Shown here in pieces: positions 14,997 to 24,380 of a stretch of DNA of 36,694 bases (positions within the stretch are counted from its first letter, which is position 1; every line of letters begins with the position of its first letter). The position numbers and the translations under genes are program-made. The DNA lies in the NCBI GenBank assembly GCA_031265365.1, contig JAISCS010000021.1:1-36694 (forward strand). Reading direction: 5' to 3'. Below the pieces are notes generated by a model. It did not search any database. It was not told where the DNA came from and saw only the letters and a list, made by a program, of their open reading frames with translations. Origin of the DNA: Verrucomicrobiales bacterium. GTDB lineage: Bacteria > Verrucomicrobiota > Verrucomicrobiia > Methylacidiphilales > JAAUTS01.

Positions 14997-15043
14997 ACAG
15001 TTGTGGTTTTGCGATATGAGTTTTGAGATTTGAGATAAATATT

Positions 15044-15889
15044 ATGAACTATTTCGGTGATGATTTTGATGTCACGCAGCCGGCGGGTAATTCGCCGGTG
15101 CGGGACGGGGACAACGCGATTCGAGATGTCAAGCAGCGGTTGAAAAGCTGGATTAACCAGTTTTTCAACGGCGGCGGGGAGACGTTCAAGGCCGGCATTA
15201 TTCCGGCGGCGGCGCTGGCCGACAGCGGGGCGGAGCCGGGGGTGGATTATAATCTGGTGACGGTGGATGCGAAGGGGCGCGTGACGGCCGCGCGCAAAGT
15301 GACCTCGCTGACGGAACTGGGGGTGCTACCCGAAGCCATCGGCATGGTGCCGCCGGCCAGCGGCGGGACGGGGCTGGACGCCAAGCTCGCCGGCCACGGG
15401 ACGCTGCTCATCGGCAACGGCGCGGGTTTTTCGCTGGCGACGCTGACGGCGGGCGACGGGGTGGAAATTGTCAACGGCAGCGGCACCATCATCATCAAAA
15501 CCGCGCAACAAACGGTCGCGCCATTTTTCAAAACCACGGTGCTGACCAGCGCGCAGGCGTCCGCGGCGGTGACCTTGCTCGACGCCGCCGTGGTGGGCAA
15601 CGAGCGCAAGGTGGTGGTGACCGGTTTTATCTTCAAGGTCATCGGCGGCGTGGTGTGGAGTGAGAACACGGTGCATCTCGGCACCAACAACGGCGCGCCG
15701 ATTGTGTCCGCGCCAAGCTCGGCGCTGACGGCGAACAACCTGCTATTGCCCGGCGACGCGCAACTGACCTTGAGCAGCCGGTTCACGCAAGGCACCGGCG
15801 GCGAGTATGGCGAGGGGCTGTATCTGCGCGCGGAGCAAAACGGCACGGGCAGCGACCTGGCGGTGACGGTGTGGGGGTTTTTGGTTTAG
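15044..15889 (+). CDS. Tail fibre-like protein, 281 aa
   Basis: Residues 1-50 (FDVTQPAGNSPVRDGDNAIR, then VKQRLKSWINQFF) form a helical N-terminal part like those that anchor fibres to the virion. A classic phage fibre middle follows: VTVDAKGRVTAARKV, PPASGGTG, GTLLIGNGAGFSLATLTAGDG, GSGTIIIKTAQ. The C-terminal domain is beta-rich and may form a trimeric knob. ATG 15044 was chosen over the track's TTG 15023; its ribosome binding site is weak. It probably contributes to host recognition or a tail/neck appendage. Confidence 0.7.
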   Translation: MNYFGDDFDVTQPAGNSPVRDGDNAIRDVKQRLKSWINQFFNGGGETFKAGIIPAAALADSGAEPGVDYNLVTVDAKGRVTAARKVTSLTELGVLPEAIGMVPPASGGTGLDAKLAGHGTLLIGNGAGFSLATLTAGDGVEIVNGSGTIIIKTAQQTVAPFFKTTVLTSAQASAAVTLLDAAVVGNERKVVVTGFIFKVIGGVVWSENTVHLGTNNGAPIVSAPSSALTANNLLLPGDAQLTLSSRFTQGTGGEYGEGLYLRAEQNGTGSDLAVTVWGFLV

Positions 15890-15966
15890 TTGAAAATTGA
15901 ATATTGATTATTGGTAAAATTTGCCGCCGTTGGCGATTTGGAAAAATAATCAATTATCAATAAAAA
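15890..15966. repeat. Repeat E2: AT-rich inverted repeat with GC core
   Basis: TTGAAAATTGAATATTGATT and AATAATCAATTATCAATA pair around the core GCCGCCGTTGGCG. It resembles repeat E1 at 14104. Confidence 0.65.
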
Positions 15967-15973
15967 ATAAAAA

Positions 15974-18157
15974 ATGAGAAGGCGAGGTCAGAACGCGCTC
16001 AGTATCCGCGTCGCGGCGCCCTGCAAGGGGGTGATCACGCGGCTGCCGGAGAACCTGGCGGACGGGGAGCAGCGGGCGTTGCGCGCGGCGCGGAACGTGC
16101 GCTGCGCCTACGGTGTGCTCGCCAACGCGCCGGGGTATCGCGCGCTGCCGACCGAGCCGTGGCTGGATTCGGTGCCCAATCTGATTTTTCAGGCGAACAT
16201 CAAAAGCGAACTGGCCAGCGTGGAGGAACGCTCGCCCATCATCGGCACGGCGGGGAAGGTGTGGGCGGTTAGTCGCACGGATACGGACAACATTGTACCA
16301 CCCCCTCCTCCTCCCCCGCCGAACGTGCCACCACTGGTGGACGCCGGCCCCGACCGTGAGTTGAAGTGGCTGGGTGAGTCGTTGACTGTCACTTTGGCCG
16401 GCAGCGCCAGCGACCCCGACGACGGGCCGGAACCACTGACGGTGTGGTGGGAGCAAGTCAGCGGGCCAAGCACGCTGACGTTTAGCGATACGCAATCACT
16501 AACGCCGGCGGTGACGGTGAACGTCGCGGGAGAGTATGTGGTAAAACTGACGGCTTATGACGGGCTATCCACCGTCAGCGACACGGCGCGGTTGTTGTTT
16601 TACAATAATCAGCCGCCGGTAGTGAACGCTGGCCCCGACATTAACGACGCGCCGCGGGCCGGTTTGAATATGGCCGGCAGCGCCTACGACCCTGACGATG
16701 GCCCGGAACCGCTAACGGTAACGTGGTCGCTGGTGAGCGGGCCGGGGACAGCGCATTTTACGAATGTTCACAATGTGCAGTCAGGGGTGACGGTTTCCGC
16801 TCCCGGAGAATATGTGTTCCGCCTAACGGCCAGCGACGGGGCGGACACCGCGAGCGATGAGGTGAAGGTGAGTTGGAAATTCAAACTAGGGCAATTCGAC
16901 TCCTCCGTTTATGACGTGTTAGTATTACCGAATGGTGAGATAGTGTGTTGTGGTTCATTTACCAAATATACCAAAGACAACACAGTCACCCAACTGCCCC
17001 AACATTTGTGCAAGCTGGATAGCTGGGGCGACGTAGCGACAGAATTTGTCAACAATATCAACAACCGGTTGTCAATAAAACGGACTAGCTATTCTTATGA
17101 AAGCCGTGGCCCGATAGCTTTGAAACTCCAAGGCAACGGACAAATTCTGGCGTTGTATGCATACGTTTACAACTTGGATTATTGGAGTGGTTCAACCGTA
17201 CCTGAAAGTTTTTTGTACTGGGACGGCAAGCCGTTGTTTACCTCAATTTTGCGACTTAATCAGAACGGTGTGGTGGACACAAATTTTGTCGTCAGTTATC
17301 CCCAACCGTTTAGCGAACAGGGCCAGATGCGTGCCGGCTTGCCCAACGATATTGCCGTGCTACCCGACAACAGTATATTGCTCATGGGGCAACTGCAGAA
17401 TAATGCAAGGGGAAACGAGCCGGTGTTGTGGAAATTTAGCCCGAACGGGGTCATTGACGAGAACTTTGCGGTCGGGAGCGGTCATTATGCTACCGATCTA
17501 TTAAAAAAATTTAATTACCTTGGAAGCGCAAACGGGAAGTTTTATTTTTATAGCGAGTTAGACAATTTTTCGGGGACTGCGGTGAAGCCGGGGATTTTGC
17601 GTCTGAACGCGGACGGCACACGCGACACCACGTGGCACACTGATGTTAACATGTGTTATGTGACGAATAATTATTTTTCCGGGTATACGCTATTACCGGA
17701 CGGCACAGTGTTTCTCAAAGAATATTTTTCGGCGGTGGATGCCGCAGGGGTGACGCAGCACTATAATCGTTATGGGTACTTTGATGGTTCGGAGATTGCG
17801 AATAAATCGGAGATTAATTGGGTAGTTACGCTACAGACTGTGAGTGGCGATGTAAAAAGATTGACTACGGGGTTTTTATGGCAGGGCTTTTTATACACAA
17901 ATGACGAGCGTACTGAGGCTATAATCAGATTTTCAGGGTTTAATGAAGACTTAAATTTTAGGGATAAGGTGAGGGAATTGATATGGCTAGAAAGTTCAAT
18001 AGGTAAAAGTGCCTATTCGAAAATAAATATGCTACCTCATCAGACTGGATTTTTGGTATGGGGATTGATCTATAATCCAAAGGAATATTTGCCTTTGGAT
18101 GGCCCCAATGGCCACCTCGTTTATTTGGACGCCAACTGGAATTGGGTCACGCCATGA
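15974..18157 (+). CDS. Chimeric tail protein with PKD-like and delta-60 repeat modules
   Basis: Residues 1-110 (CKGVITRLPENLADGEQRAL, ARNVRCAYGVLANAPGYRAL) resemble the N-terminus of phage nozzle/tail-tubular proteins. A polyproline linker (VPPPPPPPPNVPP) near residue 110 leads to two tandem PKD/K319L-like beta domains (VDAGPD, SDPDDGPEPLT, AGEYVVKLTAYDG; then VNAGPD, YDPDDGPEPLT, PGEYVFRLTASDG). From about residue 305 to the end are delta-60-type repeats (VLVLPNGEIVCCGSF, ILRLNQNGVVDTNF, IAVLPDNSILLMGQ, ILRLNADGTRDTTW), modules of bacterial secreted proteins that form propellers. The delta-60 half (about 16900-18130) is clearly more AT-rich than its flanks, a sign of transfer. The stop overlaps the next gene by ATGA. 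A receptor-binding or surface-decorating role is inferred. Confidence 0.75.
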   Translation: MRRRGQNALSIRVAAPCKGVITRLPENLADGEQRALRAARNVRCAYGVLANAPGYRALPTEPWLDSVPNLIFQANIKSELASVEERSPIIGTAGKVWAVSRTDTDNIVPPPPPPPPNVPPLVDAGPDRELKWLGESLTVTLAGSASDPDDGPEPLTVWWEQVSGPSTLTFSDTQSLTPAVTVNVAGEYVVKLTAYDGLSTVSDTARLLFYNNQPPVVNAGPDINDAPRAGLNMAGSAYDPDDGPEPLTVTWSLVSGPGTAHFTNVHNVQSGVTVSAPGEYVFRLTASDGADTASDEVKVSWKFKLGQFDSSVYDVLVLPNGEIVCCGSFTKYTKDNTVTQLPQHLCKLDSWGDVATEFVNNINNRLSIKRTSYSYESRGPIALKLQGNGQILALYAYVYNLDYWSGSTVPESFLYWDGKPLFTSILRLNQNGVVDTNFVVSYPQPFSEQGQMRAGLPNDIAVLPDNSILLMGQLQNNARGNEPVLWKFSPNGVIDENFAVGSGHYATDLLKKFNYLGSANGKFYFYSELDNFSGTAVKPGILRLNADGTRDTTWHTDVNMCYVTNNYFSGYTLLPDGTVFLKEYFSAVDAAGVTQHYNRYGYFDGSEIANKSEINWVVTLQTVSGDVKRLTTGFLWQGFLYTNDERTEAIIRFSGFNEDLNFRDKVRELIWLESSIGKSAYSKINMLPHQTGFLVWGLIYNPKEYLPLDGPNGHLVYLDANWNWVTP

Positions 18158-19959
18158 GCACCTACGCCGTCCAACTGCAGGAGATTTTCACCGGCGCCGA
18201 CGCCGGCACGGCGCGGCGGTGGACGGCGTGCAATTTCTTCGACAAGGTGGCGCTGGCGCAGGAGTCGGTGCCGCCGCAATACTGGCCGGGTTACGGTCGC
18301 ACCAAGCCGCTGCCGGGGCTGCCGCCGGAGGAACGGTTCGCCGGCATCGCGGCCATCGCGGGGCATTTGGTCGGCTGGCGCGGCGGGCGGGTGCGCTGGT
18401 GCGCGGACGGTGATTTTTCGACGTGGATTCCGGTGGGCCAGTCGGCGGCGGTGTTGCGCCTGACGCTGCTGGGCGGTTTTCCGCAACCCGCCGCGGGCGG
18501 GGACACCGGCTGGCTGTGGGTGGCGGAGCCGGTTGACGGGCTGGTGCCGGAGACCTTCGCGCGCATCGAGCAAGCCGGGACGCACAATTTTTACAGCGTG
18601 GCGGCGGTCAGTCCGACCGGCGGCGATTTGTCCGGCCAGCTGGCGGCGCCGACGGCGGCGATTTTGCCGGGGCAAGCCGCGACGCTGACGCTGACCAAGC
18701 CGCAACGCTGGGAGACCGGCGCGCGGGTGTTTTTGGGCGGGCAAACCGTTCCGCTGCGCATCACGGCGGCCAGCCCGATGGAGACCGACCCGCCGACGCT
18801 GACGGTGACCAACGAGGGCGCGGCGCCGGTCAGCGCGAAGCCGGCGGGCGTGACGGTGACCACGGCGCGCGGGTGCAAGCTGACCAACCTCGGCCTGAGC
18901 GGGGCGCTGCCGCCGCAAACTTTCATCCCGTCCGGCGCGGTGGTGGTGACGGAGACCGCCAACGACGCCGGCGAATTGGTCAATGTCGGCGGCGACATCA
19001 ACGGCGACATCTGGGCGCTGGCGGCGCTGGGGGGCCAGGCGCTGGTGTTGAAGGAATGGTCGGTGCAGCTCTTGCAGCACGCGGGGCGCCCCGCCGGGTT
19101 CACCGTGCAGCCGGTGTTGACGGGCGAGGGCTTGCTGGGGCGGCACGCCTGGGCGCTGATGCCGGGCGGGGCGCTGTTCGTCGGGCACCGCGAGATTTAT
19201 CGTTACGGCGCGGAAGGGTTGCAGCCGGTGTTGCGGCAGGTGAGCCGCGAATGGTTCGCCGCGCTGGACCGCGCGCGGCTGGATGAGATTTTTGTTTTCG
19301 AGAACGAGGGCGAGAACGAGATGTGGCTGGTGGCGCCGGCGGCGGACGGCGGGACCAAGGTGCTGGTGTGGAATTTTCTGGAAGACACGGCGGTGTTCGA
19401 CGATTACGCCGTGCCGCTGACGGCGGCGGGGATGTGGGACTGGCAGACGGATGTTGGCTGGGACTCGCTCAAGGAGGCGTGGGACGATTACGACCTGACG
19501 TGGAACGACCTCGCCGGCGGGCGCAAGGAACGGCTGCTCATCCTCGGCGCGGCGCGGGACGGGCCGCAGGACGGGCCGGAGTTGCTGGTGCACGGGCTGG
19601 ATTACGCCCGCAAGGGCGCGGCCTACCGGTGCGCGGGCGAGACGCTGTTGTTCGACGGCGGGGACGATTATGTTTACAAATACGGCGACAGCGTGAAGGT
19701 CAACCTGCAAATCAAGACCAAGCTCGACCGCCCCAAGCGGCTGTGGTGCCGGCTGGGGGCGCGCGAGAGCCTGGACAGCGACACCTGCTGGAGCGGGGCC
19801 GACTGGGTGGAAGTGAGCGGCAACAGCAACCCCGTCGCCAAATTCGACCTGCGGGCGAGCGGGCGGTTCCTCGCCGTGCAATTCTGGAGCGAGCAGGAAG
19901 ACCTCCGCTGGCGCGTGGCGGGGTTGGAAATCAACGGGCGCACCGGAAATTGTTACTGA
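18154..19959 (+). CDS. Tail nozzle / tail-tubular B-like protein
   Basis: The 601-residue product has the usual beta-rich pattern of short-tail nozzle proteins: WRGGRVRWCADGDFSTW, a middle with tandem beta segments, FVGHREIYRYGAEGLQPVL, REWFAALDRARLDEIF, FENEGENEMWLVAP and VLVWNFLEDTAVFDDYAVP. These proteins close the tail tube and gate DNA exit. The start is ATG 18154, overlapping the upstream stop, not the track's 18142. The first residues lack the ARNVR...PGY start typical of this family, which instead occurs at the N-terminus of the upstream chimera, so the ancestral gene may have been split. Confidence 0.7.
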   Translation: MSTYAVQLQEIFTGADAGTARRWTACNFFDKVALAQESVPPQYWPGYGRTKPLPGLPPEERFAGIAAIAGHLVGWRGGRVRWCADGDFSTWIPVGQSAAVLRLTLLGGFPQPAAGGDTGWLWVAEPVDGLVPETFARIEQAGTHNFYSVAAVSPTGGDLSGQLAAPTAAILPGQAATLTLTKPQRWETGARVFLGGQTVPLRITAASPMETDPPTLTVTNEGAAPVSAKPAGVTVTTARGCKLTNLGLSGALPPQTFIPSGAVVVTETANDAGELVNVGGDINGDIWALAALGGQALVLKEWSVQLLQHAGRPAGFTVQPVLTGEGLLGRHAWALMPGGALFVGHREIYRYGAEGLQPVLRQVSREWFAALDRARLDEIFVFENEGENEMWLVAPAADGGTKVLVWNFLEDTAVFDDYAVPLTAAGMWDWQTDVGWDSLKEAWDDYDLTWNDLAGGRKERLLILGAARDGPQDGPELLVHGLDYARKGAAYRCAGETLLFDGGDDYVYKYGDSVKVNLQIKTKLDRPKRLWCRLGARESLDSDTCWSGADWVEVSGNSNPVAKFDLRASGRFLAVQFWSEQEDLRWRVAGLEINGRTGNCY

Positions 19960-19983
19960 CATTGAACATACAAAATGTATATT
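19956..19983 (+). promoter_or_regulatory. Promoter/operator P4
   Basis: CTGACA (19956-19961), a 16-base spacer and TATATT (19978-19983) form a promoter-like pair, and the palindrome ATACAAAATGTATAT (19968-19982) matches the consensus of all five copies. The -35 overlaps the stop of the nozzle gene. Confidence 0.55.
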
Positions 19984-19989
19984 AAGACC

Positions 19990-20361
19990 ATGACCAGAAC
20001 CAGCGACATCCTAAGCCATCCGGTGGCCACGCCGGAGGAGTTTGCGCGCCTGAAGGCATGGGCGGCGAGCTTCAACCACACGCTGACGGCGGGGATGCGT
20101 CACGACGTGTTTTATGACCGCGCCGAGAAGTGGCTGGGGTTCGCCGAGCATTGCCCGACGCCGGTGTACTGGACGGGGTGGCATCCGGCCAACACGCGGG
20201 CGGAGACCGTCGCCTGTTTGCAGGTGTTGCAGGCTTACTGCCACATGGCCTACGGCATGAGCTACATCATTTCGGGCGACCCGCAGTCGCCGGTGACGGG
20301 GTTGATACCGGGGATGCGGATGAAAAAGCTCGGCGAACTTTATGTGGGCATGGGGCGGTAA
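19990..20361 (+). CDS. Hypothetical protein, 123 aa
   Basis: No family is recognised. Features include AEKWLGFAEHCPTPVYWTGW, a cysteine-containing helix (AETVACLQVLQAYCHMAYGM) and SYIISGDPQSPVTGLIPG. ATG 19990 is preferred because ATG 19975 lies inside the P4 palindrome; neither has a clear Shine-Dalgarno, so the transcript may be almost leaderless. It precedes the internal virion genes and may be a small virion or assembly protein. Confidence 0.6.
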   Translation: MTRTSDILSHPVATPEEFARLKAWAASFNHTLTAGMRHDVFYDRAEKWLGFAEHCPTPVYWTGWHPANTRAETVACLQVLQAYCHMAYGMSYIISGDPQSPVTGLIPGMRMKKLGELYVGMGR

Positions 20362-20439
20362 GCGGCGGGAAAGTTGGCATCAGTTTATTGGTTTTTTGAG
20401 TTTTATAAGTTTTTAAGTTACGGGAGATAGCGAGGATGC

Positions 20440-21165
20440 ATGGGGCCTAGTTACGAACAGGTTGACCCGAAGTGGTTCGGGCCGTTTGGCGAGACGCACA
20501 ACGATTGGGAAGGCGGCCGGCTCGGCGTGGTTTCGCAGGGGGTCAACCAGCGCAAGTATGTCTGGGACCAAGCGGAGGCGCGGCGCGGGCAGGCGGACGC
20601 CAACCGGCGGTTTATCACCGACAAGATTTACGAGGCCGCGAACTCGCCGGCGCTGCCGGAGGTGCTGGGGCTGATGCGCCGGCAGCTGCGCGGCGATTAC
20701 CTGTCGGGCAGTCCCGAATTGCGTGAACGCCTGGCGCAAATCACCGCCGCCGGCGAGCGGGCCGGCGCGGATGAGGAAGCGGCGGCGCGCGACGGGCTGG
20801 CGCGGGCAGGGATGCGGTTTTCCACGCCGATGCAACAGGCGCAGCAGGCCGCGCGCGCGGCGCGGCGCGCGCAGGCGCGGGACACCGCCACCGGCGAGGG
20901 GTGGCAGGATTATCGCGCGGAGCGCATGATTCAACAACAAGCGCCGACCAGCGTTTTCGCCGCCCTGTCCGAGCCGTTGAACAATACGGGACAACTTAAT
21001 CCCGCGTTGTACAACGACCTCGACAGCGAGTTGACGTTGCTGATGAAGGGCATCAACGGCGGGACGATGCAGAATCCGCAACTAATCCAGAAACCCGGGG
21101 CGATGGACATGGCGCAACAGGCGTTGAGCATGGCGTCCAGCGTGGCGGGGATGGCGATGATGTAG
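20440..21165 (+). CDS. Putative internal virion / ejection protein, 241 aa
   Basis: The product has an aromatic N-terminus (YEQVDPKWFGPFGETHNDWE) and a long helical, Ala/Arg/Gln-rich centre (LAQITAAGERAGADEEAAAR, QQAQQAARAARRAQARDTAT), and ends AMDMAQQALSMASSVAGMAM. Ala-rich helical proteins between tail and giant genes in podovirus-like phages are commonly core or ejection proteins. GAGG lies before the start, and a second, out-of-frame ATG occurs at 20436. Function is inferred from position and composition. Confidence 0.6.
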   Translation: MGPSYEQVDPKWFGPFGETHNDWEGGRLGVVSQGVNQRKYVWDQAEARRGQADANRRFITDKIYEAANSPALPEVLGLMRRQLRGDYLSGSPELRERLAQITAAGERAGADEEAAARDGLARAGMRFSTPMQQAQQAARAARRAQARDTATGEGWQDYRAERMIQQQAPTSVFAALSEPLNNTGQLNPALYNDLDSELTLLMKGINGGTMQNPQLIQKPGAMDMAQQALSMASSVAGMAMM

Positions 21166-21237
21166 GAGGTTTTTTTTTTACAAGGAGAGCGTGGAAAAAT
21201 TGGAGCTTGGGGTGACGAAATAATAGAAGGGAAAAAT

Positions 21238-21705
21238 ATGTCGTTTATTTCACTGAAAGACCAGGGCTGGTATGACCGCGGCGACCGCATGGCGGAGTCG
21301 CTGGGCGTGCTGACGGCGGCGGGCAAAAAGCTGTTCAATGGCGGGGATGAAACCCAACCGGTGGTCCCGCCCGCCGGCGGGGGACTGGGCGGGGCGGGCC
21401 AGCCGGCGTTTCGTTCGCCGCAAGCGGTTTTGCGACCGGCGGGCGGCGGGGTGGGCTTCGGCGCGCTGGCCAGCCAAGGCGCCGGCAACGGCAGCGCCGA
21501 CGGGTCGGTCAAGCCGTTCACGTTTGAGCACATGGCCACCGGCAACAGCGACCCTGGCGTTTTGGATTTGCGCGGCGGCGGCGATGGTGGTGGCGGCTCC
21601 GCCAACAATGGAATACTTAACCTCAAAACCCAGGACGAGAAGGACCAGGCAGCCGGCGGCGGCGGGTTGATGGGAATTTTCAAGAATTTGTTTGGCGGCA
21701 GGTGA
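21238..21705 (+). CDS. Glycine-rich small protein with hydrophobic C-terminal helix
   Basis: The 155-residue product has an ordinary first 40 residues (SFISLKDQGWYDRGDRMAES), then a Gly/Ala-rich low-complexity middle (PPAGGGLGGAGQ, DLRGGGDGGGGSANNG), and ends GGGGLMGIFKNLFGGR. The last 14 residues look like an amphipathic, membrane-active peptide. It has an AGAAGG ribosome binding site. As a neighbour of ejection-type proteins it could help membrane penetration; that is inference. Confidence 0.6.
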   Translation: MSFISLKDQGWYDRGDRMAESLGVLTAAGKKLFNGGDETQPVVPPAGGGLGGAGQPAFRSPQAVLRPAGGGVGFGALASQGAGNGSADGSVKPFTFEHMATGNSDPGVLDLRGGGDGGGGSANNGILNLKTQDEKDQAAGGGGLMGIFKNLFGGR

Positions 21706-21714
21706 GGAACCATT

Positions 21715-23355
21715 ATGTCACTGACCGGATTATGGCCGATGATACAAGCCGCGCAGGAGGTTGACCGGCGCGGGCGGATGATGCGGCGTCAGCCGGAGTT
21801 GGACCGCCAGGCGGACTGGCGTTTTGCCGACGAGCAGGCGCGCTCCGCCGAGCGGCAGCGCGAGGAACAGCGAGTGGTGGAAGACCGTCAGCGCAACAAT
21901 GCTCATGCCGACTGGCAGCGCGGGGCGCAACAAACCGCGTGGGCGCAGGGGCAGGAAGAGCGCGCTAAGAAACAGGCGAAGGAACAAGGGATGCTGGATT
22001 TGGACTTGGCCGCCATGCTCGCGCCGCCACTGCCGGCGGTGCCCGCGCAACCGGCGGTGATGACGGAGAATCGTGACAGTCCGGCGATGGTGTCCACGCC
22101 GGCGGCGGGCGCGGGCGGCGGGACGCTGATGTTGCCGCAAGTGCCGTTCAAAGTGGAACGGCCGGCGACGGCGGCGCAGCCGGAGCGGGCGGGGCGGTTC
22201 GCGGACATCGGCGGCGACCGGCAGCGGGAAATTCTGGCCGCCGCGCGCACGGCCGGCATCGGCGCGGCCGATGCCGCCGACCGGTATAACGCGACGGTGA
22301 TGGCGAGCACGGGGCAATTGCCGCCGCTGCCGGTGCAAAGCATTCTCGACCCCGCCACCGGTGAGCGGCTGGGGACGCAAGTCGGCAAAGAACTTTGGCG
22401 CGACCAGGTGCAGCCGCTGTGGGGCACCGATGAGAACGGTCGCCAGATACAAATCGGCGTGATTTCCAACGGCAGGGCGCAGCCATTCAATCGGGCGCAA
22501 CTGGGCGCGCTGGGCGGTGACCCCCGCAAAAAAATCAAGGTAACCGAGCGTGACAAAGACACCGGACGCTCCGTTACCCGTGAGGTTTTTGAGGATGAAT
22601 ACGAGGCGGAACAAGAGGCGCTGGCTGACGCCGCCGCGCGGCAACAGTGGTATGACGATTCCGCGCAATATGCGCCGGAGGTAAAAAATTTGATTAAGTT
22701 GAAAACGGAGGCGCAAAACAATCCGAATGACAGCCCCGGTTTTGATTGGTTTGGCGCGACCGCCGTGCCCAATACCGAGCGGCTAAAGCAGGCGCGGGAA
22801 TTGTTTCAAACATCGAAAAATTTCACGCCGGAACAACGGCAATACATTCTGGAGCGACTCTTTCCGCAGTTTGGCGGGGCCAACCTGTCTGTGGGCGGCA
22901 GTCCGCAATCTTTCGCCACGCCACCGCAAAAAGCGCAAGAAATCTATGCTTGGGCGCTGAAAAATCCCAATGACCCCAAGGCTGCGACGGTGCTGCAAAT
23001 CATGCGGGAAAACGGAATGGTCCCGCCCAATCACGGTCAGGCCGCCCCCAACAGCAAGCCAGCGGCTCCAGACGACCTCAGTGTCGCCGATATTTTGCGT
23101 TATGGGGCGCAAAAAATAATCTCCCCTGAAACGATCATTCCAGACGTTAAGAATTTTGGTTCGGGGGTTGGGCATATGGCGAAGGATGCTGTAAGTGACG
23201 CGGCGGATTATTTAATCGGGGATGGGTTGTCACCGGAAGACCAAGAGTTAGTGAGAGGGGTATGGGGTAAAATCAAAACACTTGGGGGCCGGGCAAAAAA
23301 TATGTCAAAAAATATTTTAGGCGTAACTTCAACCCAAGACCAGTATGGTAACTGA
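21715..23355 (+). CDS. Putative internal virion / ejection protein, 546 aa
   Basis: Residues 15-95 are extremely charged and Gln/Arg-rich (RRGRMMRRQPELDRQADWRF, EQARSAERQREEQRVVEDRQ), a long coiled-coil or single-helix candidate. The middle has beta-type segments and the C-terminal part is mixed, ending with a helical stretch (HMAKDAVSDAADYLIGDGLS). No catalytic motif is visible. It overlaps the giant gene by 11 bases, so the two are probably expressed together, which fits proteins packed in the capsid and ejected with DNA. Confidence 0.65.
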   Translation: MSLTGLWPMIQAAQEVDRRGRMMRRQPELDRQADWRFADEQARSAERQREEQRVVEDRQRNNAHADWQRGAQQTAWAQGQEERAKKQAKEQGMLDLDLAAMLAPPLPAVPAQPAVMTENRDSPAMVSTPAAGAGGGTLMLPQVPFKVERPATAAQPERAGRFADIGGDRQREILAAARTAGIGAADAADRYNATVMASTGQLPPLPVQSILDPATGERLGTQVGKELWRDQVQPLWGTDENGRQIQIGVISNGRAQPFNRAQLGALGGDPRKKIKVTERDKDTGRSVTREVFEDEYEAEQEALADAAARQQWYDDSAQYAPEVKNLIKLKTEAQNNPNDSPGFDWFGATAVPNTERLKQARELFQTSKNFTPEQRQYILERLFPQFGGANLSVGGSPQSFATPPQKAQEIYAWALKNPNDPKAATVLQIMRENGMVPPNHGQAAPNSKPAAPDDLSVADILRYGAQKIISPETIIPDVKNFGSGVGHMAKDAVSDAADYLIGDGLSPEDQELVRGVWGKIKTLGGRAKNMSKNILGVTSTQDQYGN

Positions 23356-24380
23356 CGCGGACATCGACGAATTTATCAAGACCAATCAATCGCCGTCACC
23401 ACCGCCAGCGCACGGATTGACGGAGGAGGACATTGATAATTTTATCAAAGTTAACCAGCCGGCCCCGGATTTGAGCATGGGGACTGAGTTTGGACACTCG
23501 TTGATGCGCGGCGGGGGCAATGTCGGGCGCGGCTTGGCGGGCGCGGGACGCTGGCTGGCGCGCGCCGCCACCGACCCGTCCACCATGGTGACCGATTTCA
23601 CTGACTTGGTGACGGATAGGATATCACCCAAAATCAGTCCGGTAGTCAGGGGGGGGATGAGGCAAGCATTCGCCGCCTTGCCTGGGGCTGGCACACTGGG
23701 CCTGTTACCGGAATCCGCCAAAGCCTTTATTAGAAAACCAACCGAGACGGCGGCAGACCAACTTGACAAGGCCAGCGCGAGCTTTGGCAAGGCTTTCCCA
23801 CCGAGTGAGTCCCTGAACGGTGTTACCCTTGACCTGACCAATCCGCGTTGGTGGGTGGGGCGTTTGCCGGAACAGGCGGCGCAACTGGCCGCCGCTGTCG
23901 GTGTGGGGTTGGTGACCAAAAATCCCATGCTGGCAACTTCGATTGCCGGCGCACAGCAACTCGGCTCCGTGCGGGCGGAAGCAAAAGATTATTGGTTGGA
24001 ACAGGGCTTGGATGAAAAAGCGGCAAACGAGATGGCCGACCGTGAGGCAACCGTCATCGGTCTGCCGACGGCGGCGATGGAAAAAATCCCGCTGGACGCC
24101 ATTCTCGGCAAACTGCCGGGCGGCAAGGAAGTGAAGCAAAAATTCGTCAGCCGCCTGCTGGGGCGCGGCGCGCGCGGGTTGAAAGCGGCGGCGGCGGAAG
24201 GCGGCACGGAGGTGGCGCAGGGCAGCGGCGAGGATTTGGGCGCGTGGTTGTTCCGCGACCAAAAGGTGACGCCAGCCGAGTTTGCCAAACGCCGCGCCGC
24301 CGAGTTTGCGCTGGGCGCGGCCATCGGCGGGCCGCTGGGCGTAGTGGCTCCGGCGGCTGGCGCGCATGGCAAGGTTGAAC
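23345..24380 (+). other. Giant protein N-terminal region (residues 1-345)
   Basis: Two copies of a D/E-x-D-I-D-x-F-I-K motif are followed by Gly/Ala-rich and hydrophobic helical stretches (WVGRLPEQAAQLAAAVGVGL, FALGAAIGGPLGVVAPAAG). Such regions in giant phage virion proteins are thought to help membrane passage. Possible weak membrane segments lie near residues 180-200 and 320-340. Confidence 0.5.

Noticed and set aside
18121-19962. 613-aa reverse-strand ORF opposite the nozzle-like gene
   Set aside because: It mirrors the whole + strand gene and has shadow composition with no recognisable domain.
19323-19985. 220-aa + strand ORF overlapping the nozzle-like gene
   Set aside because: The Arg/Gly/Ala-rich shadow composition and the convincing protein in the other frame argue against it.
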